Shown here one piece after another: positions 32,471-42,269 of a DNA stretch of 53,422 bases; position 1 is the first letter of the stretch, and every line of letters begins with the position of its first letter. Under the pieces are notes generated by a model that saw nothing but the letters and a program-made list of their open reading frames with translations, was not told the DNA's origin and ran no database searches. The position numbers were made by a program, and so were the translations under genes. This DNA is from Oscillospiraceae bacterium (GTDB lineage Bacteria; Bacillota; Clostridia; Oscillospirales; Oscillospiraceae), in assembly GCA_022795735.1 (NCBI GenBank), contig JAAWHG010000014.1, positions 1 through 53,422 on the forward strand, in the 5' to 3' direction.

Positions 32471-33667
32471 ATGAATTACAACAAGAAATCTGTGGAAGAT
32501 GTTAACGTACAGGGCAAGAAGGTCCTGCTGCGCTGCGATTTCAACGTGCCGCTCAAGGCTGGCGCCATTACCAGCGACAAGCGCATCGTCGCCGCCCTGC
32601 CCACCATCCAGTACCTGCTGGAGCATGGGGCCGCCGTGATCGCCTGTTCCCATCTTGGCAAACCCAAGGGCGAAGACCCCGCTTTGAGCCTGGGCGTCGT
32701 CGCCAAGCGGCTGTCTGAGCTGCTTGGGAAGGAGGTTGTCATGTCCAAGGATGTGGCCGGCCCGGACGCCAAGGCTAAGGCCGCCGCCCTCAAGCCCGGC
32801 GACATCATGCTGCTGGAAAATACCCGCTTCGCCAAGGGCGAGACCAAAAACGACCCCGAACTGTCCAAGGACCTGGCCTCCATGGCCGACCTGTTCTGCA
32901 ACGACGCGTTCGGCAGCGCCCACCGCGCCCATTCCTCTACCGCCGGCGTGGCCAGCCATTTGCCCGCCTGCTGCGGCTTCCTCATTCAGAAGGAAATCGG
33001 CGTCATGGGCAAGGCCCTGTCCGACCCGGCCCGTCCCTTTGTCGCCATTCTGGGCGGCGCGAAAGTCTCCGACAAGCTTAACGTCATCAACAACCTTCTG
33101 GACAAGGTGGATACCCTGATTATCGGCGGCGGCATGGCCTATACCTTCCTGGCTGCCAAGGGCTTTCAAGTCGGTGCTTCCCTGCTGGACAGCGAAAAGC
33201 TGGATTACTGCAAGGACATGATGAAGAAGGCGGAGGAAAAGGGCGTCAGCCTCCTGCTGCCAACCGACACGGTAGTCGCTTCCGCTTTCCCCAATCCCAT
33301 CGACGGGCCGGTGGACGCCAAAACAGTGGATGCCGCGCAGATTCCCGCCGGCATGATGGGCCTGGACATTGGCGAGAAGACCCGCGCGTGCTTTGCCGAA
33401 GCCGTCAGCGGCGCGAAGACCGTCGTCTGGAACGGCCCCATGGGCGTCTTTGAAAACCCAACCCTCGCAAAGGGCACCATCGCGGTAGCCCAGGCGCTGG
33501 CCGATTCCGCCGCCACCACCATCGTCGGCGGCGGCGACAGCGCGGCGGCCTGCGAGCAGCTCGGCTTTGCCAAGCAAATCACCCACATTTCCACCGGCGG
33601 CGGCGCTTCCCTGGAATTCCTGGAGGGTCTGGAGCTGCCCGGCATCGCCTGTTTAGAAGATAAATAA
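32471..33667 (+). CDS. pgk: Phosphoglycerate kinase
   Basis: 398 residues, the usual length for the monomeric glycolytic kinase that makes ATP from 1,3-bisphosphoglycerate. Visible motifs are [11 protein letters not shown] (substrate arginine), [34 protein letters not shown] and the C-terminal GGGDSAAA...[14 protein letters not shown] chose ATG 32471, with GGAGGG upstream, over a TTG two codons earlier. It lies between trmL and tpiA, all in one direction. Confidence 0.97.
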   Translation: MNYNKKSVEDVNVQGKKVLLRCDFNVPLKAGAITSDKRIVAALPTIQYLLEHGAAVIACSHLGKPKGEDPALSLGVVAKRLSELLGKEVVMSKDVAGPDAKAKAAALKPGDIMLLENTRFAKGETKNDPELSKDLASMADLFCNDAFGSAHRAHSSTAGVASHLPACCGFLIQKEIGVMGKALSDPARPFVAILGGAKVSDKLNVINNLLDKVDTLIIGGGMAYTFLAAKGFQVGASLLDSEKLDYCKDMMKKAEEKGVSLLLPTDTVVASAFPNPIDGPVDAKTVDAAQIPAGMMGLDIGEKTRACFAEAVSGAKTVVWNGPMGVFENPTLAKGTIAVAQALADSAATTIVGGGDSAAACEQLGFAKQITHISTGGGASLEFLEGLELPGIACLEDK

Positions 33668-33706
33668 AAGGCCTCGTTTTACTATATATTAAGGAGAATA
33701 GAGCAT

Positions 33707-34483
33707 ATGAACAGAAAATACCGCAAGACGGTCATTGCCGGAAACTGGAAAATGAATAAAACCCCCAGTGAGACCAAGGAATTTATGGCTGAGCTCAAGA
33801 GCATTATGCCCAAGGGCCGTTGGTGCGACGTGGCTCTCTGCGTTCCGGCGGTGTGCATTCCCACGGCTGTGCGGACCATGCGCGAGACCCGGGTGGGAAT
33901 CGGCGGCGAGAACTGCAACGCCAACCCCTCCGGCGCGTACACCGGTGAGATCGCGGCCAATATGCTCACTGACGCCGGCTGTAAATATGTCATCATCGGC
34001 CACAGCGAGCGCCGCGCCATGGGTGAGACCGACGCCGACGTCAACGCCAAAATCAAGGCCGCCATGGCCGCCGAGCTCATTCCCATCGTCTGCGTCGGCG
34101 AGAGTTTGGAGCAGCGGGAGGCCAATGTGACCAACGACTGGATTACCCTCCAGATCAAGATGGCTTTAAACGGCATCCCAGAGGAGAAAATCCGCAAGAT
34201 TATTGTCGCCTATGAGCCCATCTGGGCCATCGGCACCGGCCGTACCGCCACCCCTGAGCAGGCTGAGGAGGTGTGCGAACATATCCGCACTGTCATCCGC
34301 AAGCTCTTCGGCGCCAAGATCGCCCGCGCAGTCTCCATCCTCTACGGCGGCTCCATGAATGAGAAGAACGCTTTCGAACTGCTGGCACAGCCCGACATCG
34401 ACGGCGGATTGATCGGCGGCGCCTCCCTGGTTCCTGAAAAGTTTGTGAAAATTATTGAAGCCGCGAATCAGCCGACCATCTGA
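33707..34483 (+). CDS. tpiA: Triosephosphate isomerase
   Basis: 258-residue TIM barrel interconverting glyceraldehyde-3-phosphate and dihydroxyacetone phosphate. GNWKMNKT near the N-terminus holds the catalytic lysine, IGHSERR the catalytic histidine, and AYEPIWAIGTG the catalytic glutamate and flexible loop. ILYGGSMNEKN and GGLIGGASL form the phosphate site. AAGGAG lies before the ATG. It follows pgk by 39 bp and is closed by a strong terminator. Confidence 0.97.
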   Translation: MNRKYRKTVIAGNWKMNKTPSETKEFMAELKSIMPKGRWCDVALCVPAVCIPTAVRTMRETRVGIGGENCNANPSGAYTGEIAANMLTDAGCKYVIIGHSERRAMGETDADVNAKIKAAMAAELIPIVCVGESLEQREANVTNDWITLQIKMALNGIPEEKIRKIIVAYEPIWAIGTGRTATPEQAEEVCEHIRTVIRKLFGAKIARAVSILYGGSMNEKNAFELLAQPDIDGGLIGGASLVPEKFVKIIEAANQPTI

Positions 34484-34501
34484 ATTGTACAATATAACCA
34501 A

Positions 34502-34541
34502 AACAGGCGCAAATTTTTCTGCGCCTGTTTTTCGTTTTTTT
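34502..34541 (+). terminator. Terminator after tpiA
   Basis: AAACAGGCGCA pairs with TGCGCCTGTTT around an A/T loop and is followed by TTCGTTTTTTT. Confidence 0.9.
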
Positions 34542-34604
34542 ACAAAACTTTCATTTCCTCGCGGCTAAATTATGGTAGAATAAGAGCGGAAAGGAGAACG
34601 TGAT

Positions 34605-35033
34605 ATGAATATCCTTTTTTTCCTGACGCCAAAGGCCAATTGTACATATCTACACGAGGACGATACCCTCCGCCAAGCGATGGAGCGGATGGAGAGCTCC
34701 GGCTTCTCCGCGCTGCCGATCCTGAAAAAGGACGGCGTCTACTGCGGGACCCTCACCGAAGGCGATCTTCTCTGGGCGCTGAAAAACCTCTGCGTGATGG
34801 ACATGAAGCAGACCGAGGCACACACGGTCATGGAAATCCATCACAGTTGGGATAATGAACCGGTATCGGTTTCCACGAATATAGAGGACTTGGTCATGAA
34901 GGCAACAGATCAGAACTTTGTACCCGTCGTGGACGACAGGCGCGCTTTCATCGGTCTGGTGACGCGGCGCGCCATCATGCGCTACTGCCTGAAGAATTTC
35001 TTCGTCCCGGTCCGCAAGGTCGCGGCGGGATAG
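34605..35033 (+). CDS. CBS-domain pair protein (second)
   Basis: 142 residues with two CBS motifs (about 12-62 and 76-130; YLHEDDTLRQAMERMESSGFSALPILKKDGVYCGTLTEGDLLW and ISTNIEDLVMKATDQNFVPVVDDRRAFIGLVTRRAIM-type stretch). It resembles small Firmicute CBS proteins that bind adenine nucleotides or cyclic di-AMP and tune a partner. AAAGGAGAACG precedes the ATG. It stands alone between two terminators. It is not a close copy of the CBS protein at 31297; the sequences differ throughout. Confidence 0.9.
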   Translation: MNILFFLTPKANCTYLHEDDTLRQAMERMESSGFSALPILKKDGVYCGTLTEGDLLWALKNLCVMDMKQTEAHTVMEIHHSWDNEPVSVSTNIEDLVMKATDQNFVPVVDDRRAFIGLVTRRAIMRYCLKNFFVPVRKVAAG

Positions 35034-35089
35034 AACCGGGGTTTGCATACCGGCTTACGGTTTGTGAATACTGGCTCAAGGTTCCCGTA

Positions 35090-35128
35090 GAAAACACCTC
35101 TGCTCCAAAATGGGGCAGAGGTGTTTTT
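35090..35128. terminator. Bidirectional terminator between CBS and LysR genes
   Basis: AAAACACCTCTGCTCC pairs almost fully with GGGGCAGAGGTGTTTT and has A/T runs at both ends, serving the two convergent genes. Confidence 0.9.
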
Positions 35129-36034
35129 CTATGTTGTATTGGTACCGGCCAACTCCCGGAGCATTTCTTCCAGCCGACGCGCAGCTTCACCCAGGGAAAA
35201 ACTGGGATGCTTTACAAAGCAAATTTTTCGCGATGGGAGCGTTTCTTTCAGTTTTAACACACACACCGACTCCTCTTTTCCTGTAACCTTCAACAACGCC
35301 TCCGGAATAAATCCCACGCCGAGATCGTTTTCCACCAGAAGCAGAATTTGATCTACGGTTGTGGCCTCAACGCTGGGTGAGAAATTCAGCCCTCTTTTTA
35401 TAAAAAGCTCGGAATAAAAGCCATATGTCATCGTCTGCTCGCCAAAACATACCAATGGATATTCCGTAAGATCGGCGAGAGACAGCCGGCGCTCCGCAAG
35501 CGCCGCATACGCCTTTCCGCACACCGCAATTTCAGGTATCTCCTTCAAGACAACACTCTGCAAGTCTGTGGAAATGCTGGATTGGGTTGTAACCACGGCA
35601 AAATCAACCAACCCGTTTTTTAACGCGGATATGGCTTGCGGCGTCGAGTGATTATACAGGCGAATGTGGATTCCCGGATAAAGACTGCGATATTCTTTGA
35701 GTACGGGTAGAAGCAGGCAGTGCAGCGCAATCTCGCTCGCCCCAATCGAAACCGTCCCTTGCCGCAGTGTTCGCACAGAGGCTATTTCTTCCTCCCCCGC
35801 CTCAATGTGCGCAAACGCGATGCGGATATGTTGATAAAGCTTTTCTCCCTCGGGCGTGAGCCGCACGCCCTGCCGCGAGCGAAGAAATAACGTGCATCCA
35901 AGTTCTTTTTCAAGATTTTTGATCGCGCGGGTGACATTGGGTTGATTATTCCGGAGGATGGCCGCTGCCTGCGTGATATTCTGACACTTGGCCGCGTAAT
36001 AAAAAATCTTATAATAATCATAGCTGATGTTCAT
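35129..36034 (-). CDS. LysR family transcriptional regulator
   Basis: 301 residues. The N-terminal winged helix-turn-helix (YDYYKIFYYAAKCQNITQAAAILRNNQPNVTRAIKNLEKELGCTLFLRS) is followed by a two-lobe periplasmic-binding-like effector domain from about residue 92. LysR proteins usually control the divergent neighbour, here a MATE exporter gene, in response to a small molecule. The stop codon is within the terminator stem. GAGGGAGCG precedes the ATG. Together with the MATE gene it is visibly richer in A/T than the flanking genes. Confidence 0.94.
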   Translation of the reverse strand: MNISYDYYKIFYYAAKCQNITQAAAILRNNQPNVTRAIKNLEKELGCTLFLRSRQGVRLTPEGEKLYQHIRIAFAHIEAGEEEIASVRTLRQGTVSIGASEIALHCLLLPVLKEYRSLYPGIHIRLYNHSTPQAISALKNGLVDFAVVTTQSSISTDLQSVVLKEIPEIAVCGKAYAALAERRLSLADLTEYPLVCFGEQTMTYGFYSELFIKRGLNFSPSVEATTVDQILLLVENDLGVGFIPEALLKVTGKEESVCVLKLKETLPSRKICFVKHPSFSLGEAARRLEEMLRELAGTNTT

Positions 36035-36049
36035 GGGCGCTCCCTCTCA

Positions 36050-36121
36050 TATACCATATCAATACCATATGGGATAGATATTAATTTTACATTATACATA
36101 TGAAATCAAAGGTATTATAAT
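36050..36121 (+). promoter_or_regulatory. Divergent LysR/MATE control region
   Basis: A/T-rich spacer. ATACCATAT occurs twice in tandem with a short gap (36050-36070 area), and a TATAAT (36116-36121) faces the MATE gene without a good -35. This fits an activator-dependent promoter with a LysR site upstream. The exact LysR box is not determined. Confidence 0.45.
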
Positions 36122-36142
36122 AGCTGCTGAATCAAAAAACAA

Positions 36143-36163
36143 GCGCAGAAAACCATTCTGCGC
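36143..36163 (+). promoter_or_regulatory. Hairpin in the MATE leader
   Basis: GCGCAGAA (36143-36150) pairs with TTCTGCGC (36156-36163) around a 5-nt loop, 30 bp before the MATE start codon. There is no T-run. It may shield or stabilise the leader. Confidence 0.4.
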
Positions 36164-36192
36164 CTGTTCTGGAAAGTGGGAGCGAAATAATT

Positions 36193-37545
36193 ATGGTCAA
36201 AGATTTAACGGTGGGAAAAGCGGAAACGGTATTGTGGAAATTCTGCTTACCGCTTTTTGGAAGTATTCTATTCCAGCAGCTCTACAATATCGCGGACAGT
36301 TGGGTCGCCGGAAAATTTATTGGGGAAAACGCCCTGGCCGCCGTTGGCAACAGCTATGAAATCACACTGATCTTTATCGCCTTCGCCTTTGGCTGTAATA
36401 TCGGCTGCTCGGTCATTGTGTCGCAATATTTCGGAGCTAAGGATTATGGAAATATGAAGACGGCAATCTATACCGCCTTCTTTTCCAGCGCCGTCCTCTG
36501 CGCGGTTCTGATGGGAACCGGTATTCTGTTTTCCGGCGCGCTTTTACGTTTGATCCGCACGCCCGCCGACGTCTTCGCCGACTCCAAGCTATATCTTGAC
36601 ATCTATGTTTGGGGGTTGTCCTTCGTTTTCTTTTACAATATCGCAACGGGCATCTTTTCAGCATTCGGAGATTCCAAAACCCCATTTCTCTTTTTGGCGG
36701 CCTCTTCCACATCCAACATCGCGGTTGACATTCTATTCGTGGAAGTTTTCCAAATGGGGGTCGCTGGCGTCGCATGGGCAACCTTTTTATGTCAGGGAGT
36801 CAGCTTTGTTCTGTCAGCGGCGGTTGTCCTGCGCCGTTTAAAATCCTTTCAAACCGGGGAATCCGTCCCGCTGTTTTCTCTTCCAATCCTGAAAAAATTT
36901 GCCGCCATCGCAGTGCCGAGTATTCTACAGCAGAGCTTTATCTCGGTCGGAAATATCATCATTCAGGGGGTAATCAACGGGTTCGGCACCGCCGTCATGG
37001 CGGGGTATTCCGCCGCAGTGAAGCTGAATAACCTTCTCATCACTTCCTTGACCACCCTGGGAAACGGAATCTCCAATTTTACGGCGCAGAACATTGGCGC
37101 AAAAATGTTTTCCCGTATCAAAGCCGGCTTTTCCGGCGGGCTGAAATTGGTCTGGATTCTATGCCTGCCCGTCAGCCTGCTCTATATCTTCGGCGGGACG
37201 CAATTGCTGTATTTCTTCATTGACGAACCAACGCCCGGCGCAATACATACAGGAACCGTATTTTTACGAATCCTTTCTCCCTTTTACTTTGTCGTATCCG
37301 CCAAGCTGGTGGCCGACGGTATCCTGCGCGGGGCGGGTATGATGAAACAGTTTATGATCGCCACATTTACCGATTTGTTTCTACGCGTTGGCCTGGCAAT
37401 CATTCTGTCCAAGACCGTTTTGGGGGCCACTGGAATCTGGTGCGCGTGGCCGGTCGGCTGGACCACCGCTACCCTGCTCTCTATTGCGTTTTATCGCCGT
37501 TTTCCCCGTCGATTGGGGTCAGCAGGCGGACCGGAAGGCCGTTGA
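36193..37545 (+). CDS. MATE family efflux transporter (second)
   Basis: 450-residue twelve-helix MATE antiporter. The two halves show the family pattern (LPLFGSILFQQLYNIADSWVAGKFIGENALAAVG and AVPSILQQSFISVGNIIIQGVINGFGTAVMAGYSAAVKLN). It exports toxic or signalling molecules with Na+ or H+. It is divergent from the LysR gene. Its last 65 bp overlap the convergent DUF4317 coding region, so its final residues (RRFPRRLGSAGGPEGR) are encoded opposite that gene. This suggests the native 3' end was lost or never separated. It is distinct from the MATE at 2409. Confidence 0.93.
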   Translation: MVKDLTVGKAETVLWKFCLPLFGSILFQQLYNIADSWVAGKFIGENALAAVGNSYEITLIFIAFAFGCNIGCSVIVSQYFGAKDYGNMKTAIYTAFFSSAVLCAVLMGTGILFSGALLRLIRTPADVFADSKLYLDIYVWGLSFVFFYNIATGIFSAFGDSKTPFLFLAASSTSNIAVDILFVEVFQMGVAGVAWATFLCQGVSFVLSAAVVLRRLKSFQTGESVPLFSLPILKKFAAIAVPSILQQSFISVGNIIIQGVINGFGTAVMAGYSAAVKLNNLLITSLTTLGNGISNFTAQNIGAKMFSRIKAGFSGGLKLVWILCLPVSLLYIFGGTQLLYFFIDEPTPGAIHTGTVFLRILSPFYFVVSAKLVADGILRGAGMMKQFMIATFTDLFLRVGLAIILSKTVLGATGIWCAWPVGWTTATLLSIAFYRRFPRRLGSAGGPEGR

Positions 37546-38641
37546 CCTCCACGTCCTGCTCGGCAGGAATTAAGATGTACGACTTGCCCTCCAGCACCCG
37601 GGTCTCCATCAGATAGCTGCTCTCCGGGTCGAGGGACAGGGTAGCCTGGGAGGTGCGGATCTGGAAACGGCCCGAGTCAATCAGATTGGCAGGATTGAGG
37701 GCGGCGTCCTTGCCAAACGCGTCGTCGCACCGCGTGCGGAAAGCGTCCGCCGCCTCCTGCCCCACCCCGCAGTCCACCAGCATGGCGCACACGTCGGCCG
37801 CCAACAGGGTCAAGGTCTCGGGGTCCCGGCTCTCCTTATGGGCGGCCAGTTTGTCGGCTAAGCGCTCGTGAATGGCCTGGAACACCTCCATCGTACACTT
37901 CTCCCCCAGCGCGTCTTGCAGGGCGTTCTCAAAGGCGACCCGCTGCTCCCCCGCCGACAGGGGCGGCTCGATGTGGAACACCGCGTCCAGAAATTCCTGA
38001 TGGAGCTCGTCGGGCTTGCGGGTATAGTATAACGCGTTGTAGATGTTGGCTGCCCGGTCGTCGAAGGCCGGGAACAAGAAGCCCAGCTCGGGCGCGCAGA
38101 CCCCCTGGCCGTCGGTGAAGTGAAACTCGTTGTCCCCAGGGAAATAGCCCAGGTGGGGCTTGGCCTCCTTGATGGGACAGACGGCGCAGAGGAAGTATTG
38201 GAAGACGTTCTCCGAGTCGGCTTCACTGTTATCCCGGCGGCGGCGGGGGACGTCGTAGGCATCGTGGGCCAACAGGAGGAGATAGCTTTGTCCCTCCATG
38301 TTCAGGCTCTCGCGCACCTTTTCATAGAAGGCGCTGCGCGCCTCGCCGTCCTGAAGGCCACTCTCGCGCAGGGCGGTCAGAAGACGGTGCTCGTCGCTGT
38401 CCTGCACCTGGGCGGTGGTGAAGACCACGTCGATGAGATGCTTACCCAAGGTGCCGGACAGGGCCTTTTTTAAATGGTTCAGATACAGTTCCTGCTCCTC
38501 CGGCGGCATCATGCCCAACGGCTCGTCCAGATCGGACACAATCTCGCCAGACGGATTGACATAGCAGCCGTAGACGCGAGTGGCGGCGCATTTGTCCGGC
38601 TTCCAGCGGCGGCGCAGCTCGGCGACTTCTTTTTGATTCAT
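37481..38641 (-). CDS. DUF4317 family protein
   Basis: 386 residues. The N-terminus (MNQKEVAELRRRWKPDKCAATRVYGCYVNPSGEIVSDLDEPLGMM) is characteristic of DUF4317, a family of uncharacterised Firmicute proteins. No signal peptide or membrane helix is visible and no catalytic motif is obvious. The sequence is rich in charged residues and looks cytoplasmic. It has its own promoter at 38677-38705, just past the addA stop codon. The 3' end overlaps the convergent MATE gene by 65 bp. No function can be given. Confidence 0.85.
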   Translation of the reverse strand: MNQKEVAELRRRWKPDKCAATRVYGCYVNPSGEIVSDLDEPLGMMPPEEQELYLNHLKKALSGTLGKHLIDVVFTTAQVQDSDEHRLLTALRESGLQDGEARSAFYEKVRESLNMEGQSYLLLLAHDAYDVPRRRRDNSEADSENVFQYFLCAVCPIKEAKPHLGYFPGDNEFHFTDGQGVCAPELGFLFPAFDDRAANIYNALYYTRKPDELHQEFLDAVFHIEPPLSAGEQRVAFENALQDALGEKCTMEVFQAIHERLADKLAAHKESRDPETLTLLAADVCAMLVDCGVGQEAADAFRTRCDDAFGKDAALNPANLIDSGRFQIRTSQATLSLDPESSYLMETRVLEGKSYILIPAEQDVEVNGLPVRLLTPIDGENGDKTQ

Positions 38642-38676
38642 GGATTGTAACCTCTTTCTTGGTTTGTTCGCTCCCT

Positions 38677-38705
38677 ATTGTACCGTATCTCCTGGAAAAT
38701 TGCAA
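38677..38705 (-). promoter_or_regulatory. Promoter of the DUF4317 gene
   Basis: Minus strand TTGCAA (38705-38700), 17-bp spacer, TACAAT (38682-38677), about 35 bp before the start codon. Confidence 0.65.
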
Positions 38706-38714
38706 CTCACCGCT

Positions 38715-41700
38715 TTACCCCGCAAAGGGCACCTCTACCTCTGCGCCCGTTTTCAGGAAATAGAGCACGCAGCGGCGCACCGGACGGTTAAAAATGCACC
38801 CAATCGCCATTGCGTAGGCCCGAAGTTGTCCATAATAGACGGCGGCCCGTTCTGCTTCCCGTCCGGATGACACCCGGTCGGTTTTGAAGTCCACCACCGT
38901 CAGCCCATCCGGCTCCAAGATCAGGCAGTCGGCCACGCCCTGGAGCATAACCCGCTCCCCGGCGGCTTCGGCATCATAAATGCCGGCGTCCACCAGAATA
39001 GAGAACTTGAACTCCCGCCGGACCTCGCCATGCAGCAGCTTCTGTCCCAGCGAGGAGGCAAAGAGGCGAAGAATCTGCTCTCGTTCTACCGCTCCGGCCT
39101 GTTCTGGGGTCAAAAATTCCTCTTGGACCATCCGCTCCACCTCCCGCGCCAGCGCCTCCCGCTCCTCGCAGGCGGCGTAGTGGGCAAACTGGAGAAAAAG
39201 ATGGTTGGCGCTCCCCCGTTCTGTTGGCGTCAGGGGGCGGGTCCCGGCCACGAAGGCGGGCTGGCGCAGTGTCCGCGACGGACGCGGCGGCAAGGGCTCG
39301 GCCCATTCCAACGCCTCTTTGTCCAGCGCGCGACCCTTCAGCCCGGTCGCCGTCAGCTTGGACGGAACCCGCGAGGCGTACCGGTAGGAATAGTCCAGAC
39401 TGAGGCGTCTGGCAAGCTCCGCCTCCTCGGGCAGGGACAGGGTCTGTGCCGTTTCCGCCTCACTCGCTTTGAGCGGCGGGGACTCTTCCGCCGTTTCGTG
39501 GAGCCGGACCAGCCACGGATATTTCCGCCGCGTCACCATTCGGGGCCGGCCCGCCGCCTCGTGCAGCTCCGCCGCCTCCTCGCCCAGAAGGGCGGCGGTC
39601 AGCACCCACCAGCCAGGGTTTCGCGCCCGCCCCGCAAAATCGGGCGAAGCTGGCGCAGCGGCCTCCATGGCGATGGCCTCCAAATCATTCCGCAAATTCT
39701 TTGCGCAGTAGGTCATAATCAGCCGGTGCTGAGCGCGAGTCATCGCAACGTAGAGCACCCGTAGTTCTTCGGAAAGATTCTCCCGCCGGATTCGCGCCGC
39801 AACCGCCCGCCGGGCAAAGGTGGGATAACGAACCCCCCGCTCCAAATCGACGGTGCTGGCGGCGGCCAGCAGTTCGGGATGAATCAACACCTGCCGCCGC
39901 TCATCTTCCACATTGAAGCGGCGGGACAGCCCGGCCAGGAAGACGACGGGAAATTCCAATCCCTTGGATTTGTGTATGCTCATAATCCGCACCGCGCCGC
40001 CCTGCGCCCCCGCTTCGGGCGCAATGGCGCTCCCCCTGGCCCGCAACTCCTCCACCTGGGCCAAAAACCGGTCCAGAGTGACCGAGCCGTCCGCCGCGCA
40101 TGACGACGCGTAGGAGAAGAAGGCCCGCAGCTCTCTGCGCCGTCCTTCCCCACCCTCCATCGCGCCGTAGACACCCTCAATACCAGTCTCGTCGTAGATC
40201 CGGCGCAGGAGGGTATGCAGTGGAAGCCAGCGCGCCTCCTCCCGCAGGCGGTCCAGCCAGCCGTGAAAGTCCGCCGCCTTTTCCGCCGCCGAAGCGCGCA
40301 GCGCGTCGTAGAGGTCCCCTTCTCGGCTGTTCGCCCGCAGATGGGCCAGCTCGTCCGCCGTGAAGCAGAACACCGGGCTGAGCAGCGCGGCTGCCAAGGG
40401 AACGTCCCGGTGGGGGTTATCTACTGTTTGCAGGATGGAGAGGAAAACCTCCACCGATTGGCTGTTCAGCACACTCTCGCCCCGGTCGCTGACACAGGGA
40501 ATATTTCGCTCTCGTAGTGCCTCGATATAGTCCCCGGCGGCGGGGCCCACCGAACGCAGCAAAATCACAATATCGTCCGGCCTGATTGGGCGGGGACCGT
40601 TTCCCTCGTCCACCGTGCTGGAGGCGAGCAGGCCGGCAATCCGTCCGGCCACGAAACGGGCCTCGGTCCTTCCTTTGTCGGCGTCTCCGTCCCACGACGC
40701 GGAGGGGAGGCAGTGCAGCTCCACCGCCGGTTCCCCGGCGGACGGAAAAGGGCGGCCCGGTTTTAAGGCTTCCCCGTCCCCGTAGGTCAGTCCCCCCACC
40801 TCGTCGGACATGACAGCGCGGAATACGTCGTTGACCGCCTCCAAAATTTCGGGCCGGGAACGGAAGTTTTCCGACAGCAGCAGCTTTCTCGGCTCCCCCG
40901 CCTTTGCCTCTTCACGGGAGGCAAAGGTCTTGTATTTTTCCAAGAAAATGGACGGGTCGGCCAGCCGGAAACGGTAGATGGACTGTTTGACGTCCCCTAC
41001 CATAAAACGGTTTTGGCCGTCTCGGGAGAGCGCGGTGAAGATGCGCTCCTGCAATTCGTTGCTGTCCTGATACTCGTCCACCAACACCTCGGCGTAGCGG
41101 TCCGCCACCTCCCGCGCCGCCGCTGTGGGTGCGCCGGTGTAACGGTCTGTCAGCAGGCGGATGGCCTCATGCTCCAAATCGCCGAAGTCCAGCATCCGCC
41201 GCCGTCTCTTTCCAGCGGCAAACCGCTCGGACAGCCGCCGCGCCAGCCGTACCGCGCCGCGCAGGGCCCCGGCGGTCTGGGCCAGATCGTCCATGGCTTC
41301 GGCGCTTTGGACCGCGAAAACCGCACGCCATCCCTTGAGGCCGTCGAGGCAGCGGCTTCGCACCCCCTTCATGCGCTCCAGGAACCGCTTATCCTCAAAG
41401 TTGCGCACCGCCTTTAGACGGGTCTGGGCCTCCGGGATGGCCGCTCCGATCTCGTCCCAGCCGGTCAGGCCCTCCAATTCCATCAGCAAGTCCCGCAGGC
41501 CGGCGAAGGCCGGACCGTAGGCCGCCGATACCGCCTCCACGCCCGCCATCTCCTCCAAGGCGGCGGCGAGCTCGGCGGCGTGACCGGAGGCAAAAGTTTG
41601 AAAGCCATGGATCAACTCAGCTCCCCAGGGGGTGGTCTCACAGCCCGCATACCGGTCCATGTCCAGCGATTGGGCGCAGCGGTCCAGCCAGCCGTCCGGG

Positions 41701-42269
41701 TCCGGATGACAGCGGGCGGCGCGGTAGAGTGACTCCACCGCCGCGGCGGCTCCCTCGTCTCCCCGGCCTGCGCCCAGCACGTCGGCCATGGCCCGCAGCT
41801 CCCCGTCCGTCTCCATTTGGGGATAGGCCTCCTCCAATGTCTCCTCCAAGCTCCGCGCCAGCGCCGCCGCCGCTTCGCTTTCCTCGGCCACCCGGAAGTC
41901 GGAGGGCAGGTCCAGCAGATGGGCGTAGGCCCGCAGCAGGTCGGCGCAGAAGGCGTGGACCGTCGAGATGGCGGTCATATAGACCAGACTCAACTGCCGT
42001 TGGAGCCGCCGGTCGCCCGGACGGTCCGCCAGACGGCGGCTCAGCTCGGCCGATATCTTGCCCCGCAGCTCGGCGGCGGCGGCCCGGGTGTAGGTGATGA
42101 TTAAAAACTCGTTGATGTCGCGGGGGTTATCCGGGTCGCAGATGTAGGCCATCAGGCGGTCCACCAGCACCTTGGTCTTTCCTGACCCGGCAGCCGCTGA
42201 TACCAGCAGGGGCCCTCCCCTGTCGTCCACCGCCGCCTGTTGGGCGGGGGTTAGCCGCAGTTCAGCCAT
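38715..42269 (-). CDS. addA: Helicase-nuclease subunit AddA
   Basis: 1184-residue UvrD-type helicase with a C-terminal RecB-like nuclease; with AddB it resects double-strand DNA breaks until Chi and loads RecA. Walker A is AGSGKT (27-32), motif II is VLVDEYQDSN, motif V-type HKSKGLEFPVVFLAGL and motif VI VLYVAMTRAQHRL are clear. The nuclease core is LQGVADCLILEPDGLTVVDFKTDRV near residue 1120-1145, with the Asp-Asp-Lys set. The start overlaps the addB stop by 8 bp. Length is normal. It is the last gene of a barnase-barstar-addB-addA unit. Confidence 0.97.
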   Translation of the reverse strand: MAELRLTPAQQAAVDDRGGPLLVSAAAGSGKTKVLVDRLMAYICDPDNPRDINEFLIITYTRAAAAELRGKISAELSRRLADRPGDRRLQRQLSLVYMTAISTVHAFCADLLRAYAHLLDLPSDFRVAEESEAAAALARSLEETLEEAYPQMETDGELRAMADVLGAGRGDEGAAAAVESLYRAARCHPDPDGWLDRCAQSLDMDRYAGCETTPWGAELIHGFQTFASGHAAELAAALEEMAGVEAVSAAYGPAFAGLRDLLMELEGLTGWDEIGAAIPEAQTRLKAVRNFEDKRFLERMKGVRSRCLDGLKGWRAVFAVQSAEAMDDLAQTAGALRGAVRLARRLSERFAAGKRRRRMLDFGDLEHEAIRLLTDRYTGAPTAAAREVADRYAEVLVDEYQDSNELQERIFTALSRDGQNRFMVGDVKQSIYRFRLADPSIFLEKYKTFASREEAKAGEPRKLLLSENFRSRPEILEAVNDVFRAVMSDEVGGLTYGDGEALKPGRPFPSAGEPAVELHCLPSASWDGDADKGRTEARFVAGRIAGLLASSTVDEGNGPRPIRPDDIVILLRSVGPAAGDYIEALRERNIPCVSDRGESVLNSQSVEVFLSILQTVDNPHRDVPLAAALLSPVFCFTADELAHLRANSREGDLYDALRASAAEKAADFHGWLDRLREEARWLPLHTLLRRIYDETGIEGVYGAMEGGEGRRRELRAFFSYASSCAADGSVTLDRFLAQVEELRARGSAIAPEAGAQGGAVRIMSIHKSKGLEFPVVFLAGLSRRFNVEDERRQVLIHPELLAAASTVDLERGVRYPTFARRAVAARIRRENLSEELRVLYVAMTRAQHRLIMTYCAKNLRNDLEAIAMEAAAPASPDFAGRARNPGWWVLTAALLGEEAAELHEAAGRPRMVTRRKYPWLVRLHETAEESPPLKASEAETAQTLSLPEEAELARRLSLDYSYRYASRVPSKLTATGLKGRALDKEALEWAEPLPPRPSRTLRQPAFVAGTRPLTPTERGSANHLFLQFAHYAACEEREALAREVERMVQEEFLTPEQAGAVEREQILRLFASSLGQKLLHGEVRREFKFSILVDAGIYDAEAAGERVMLQGVADCLILEPDGLTVVDFKTDRVSSGREAERAAVYYGQLRAYAMAIGCIFNRPVRRCVLYFLKTGAEVEVPFAG

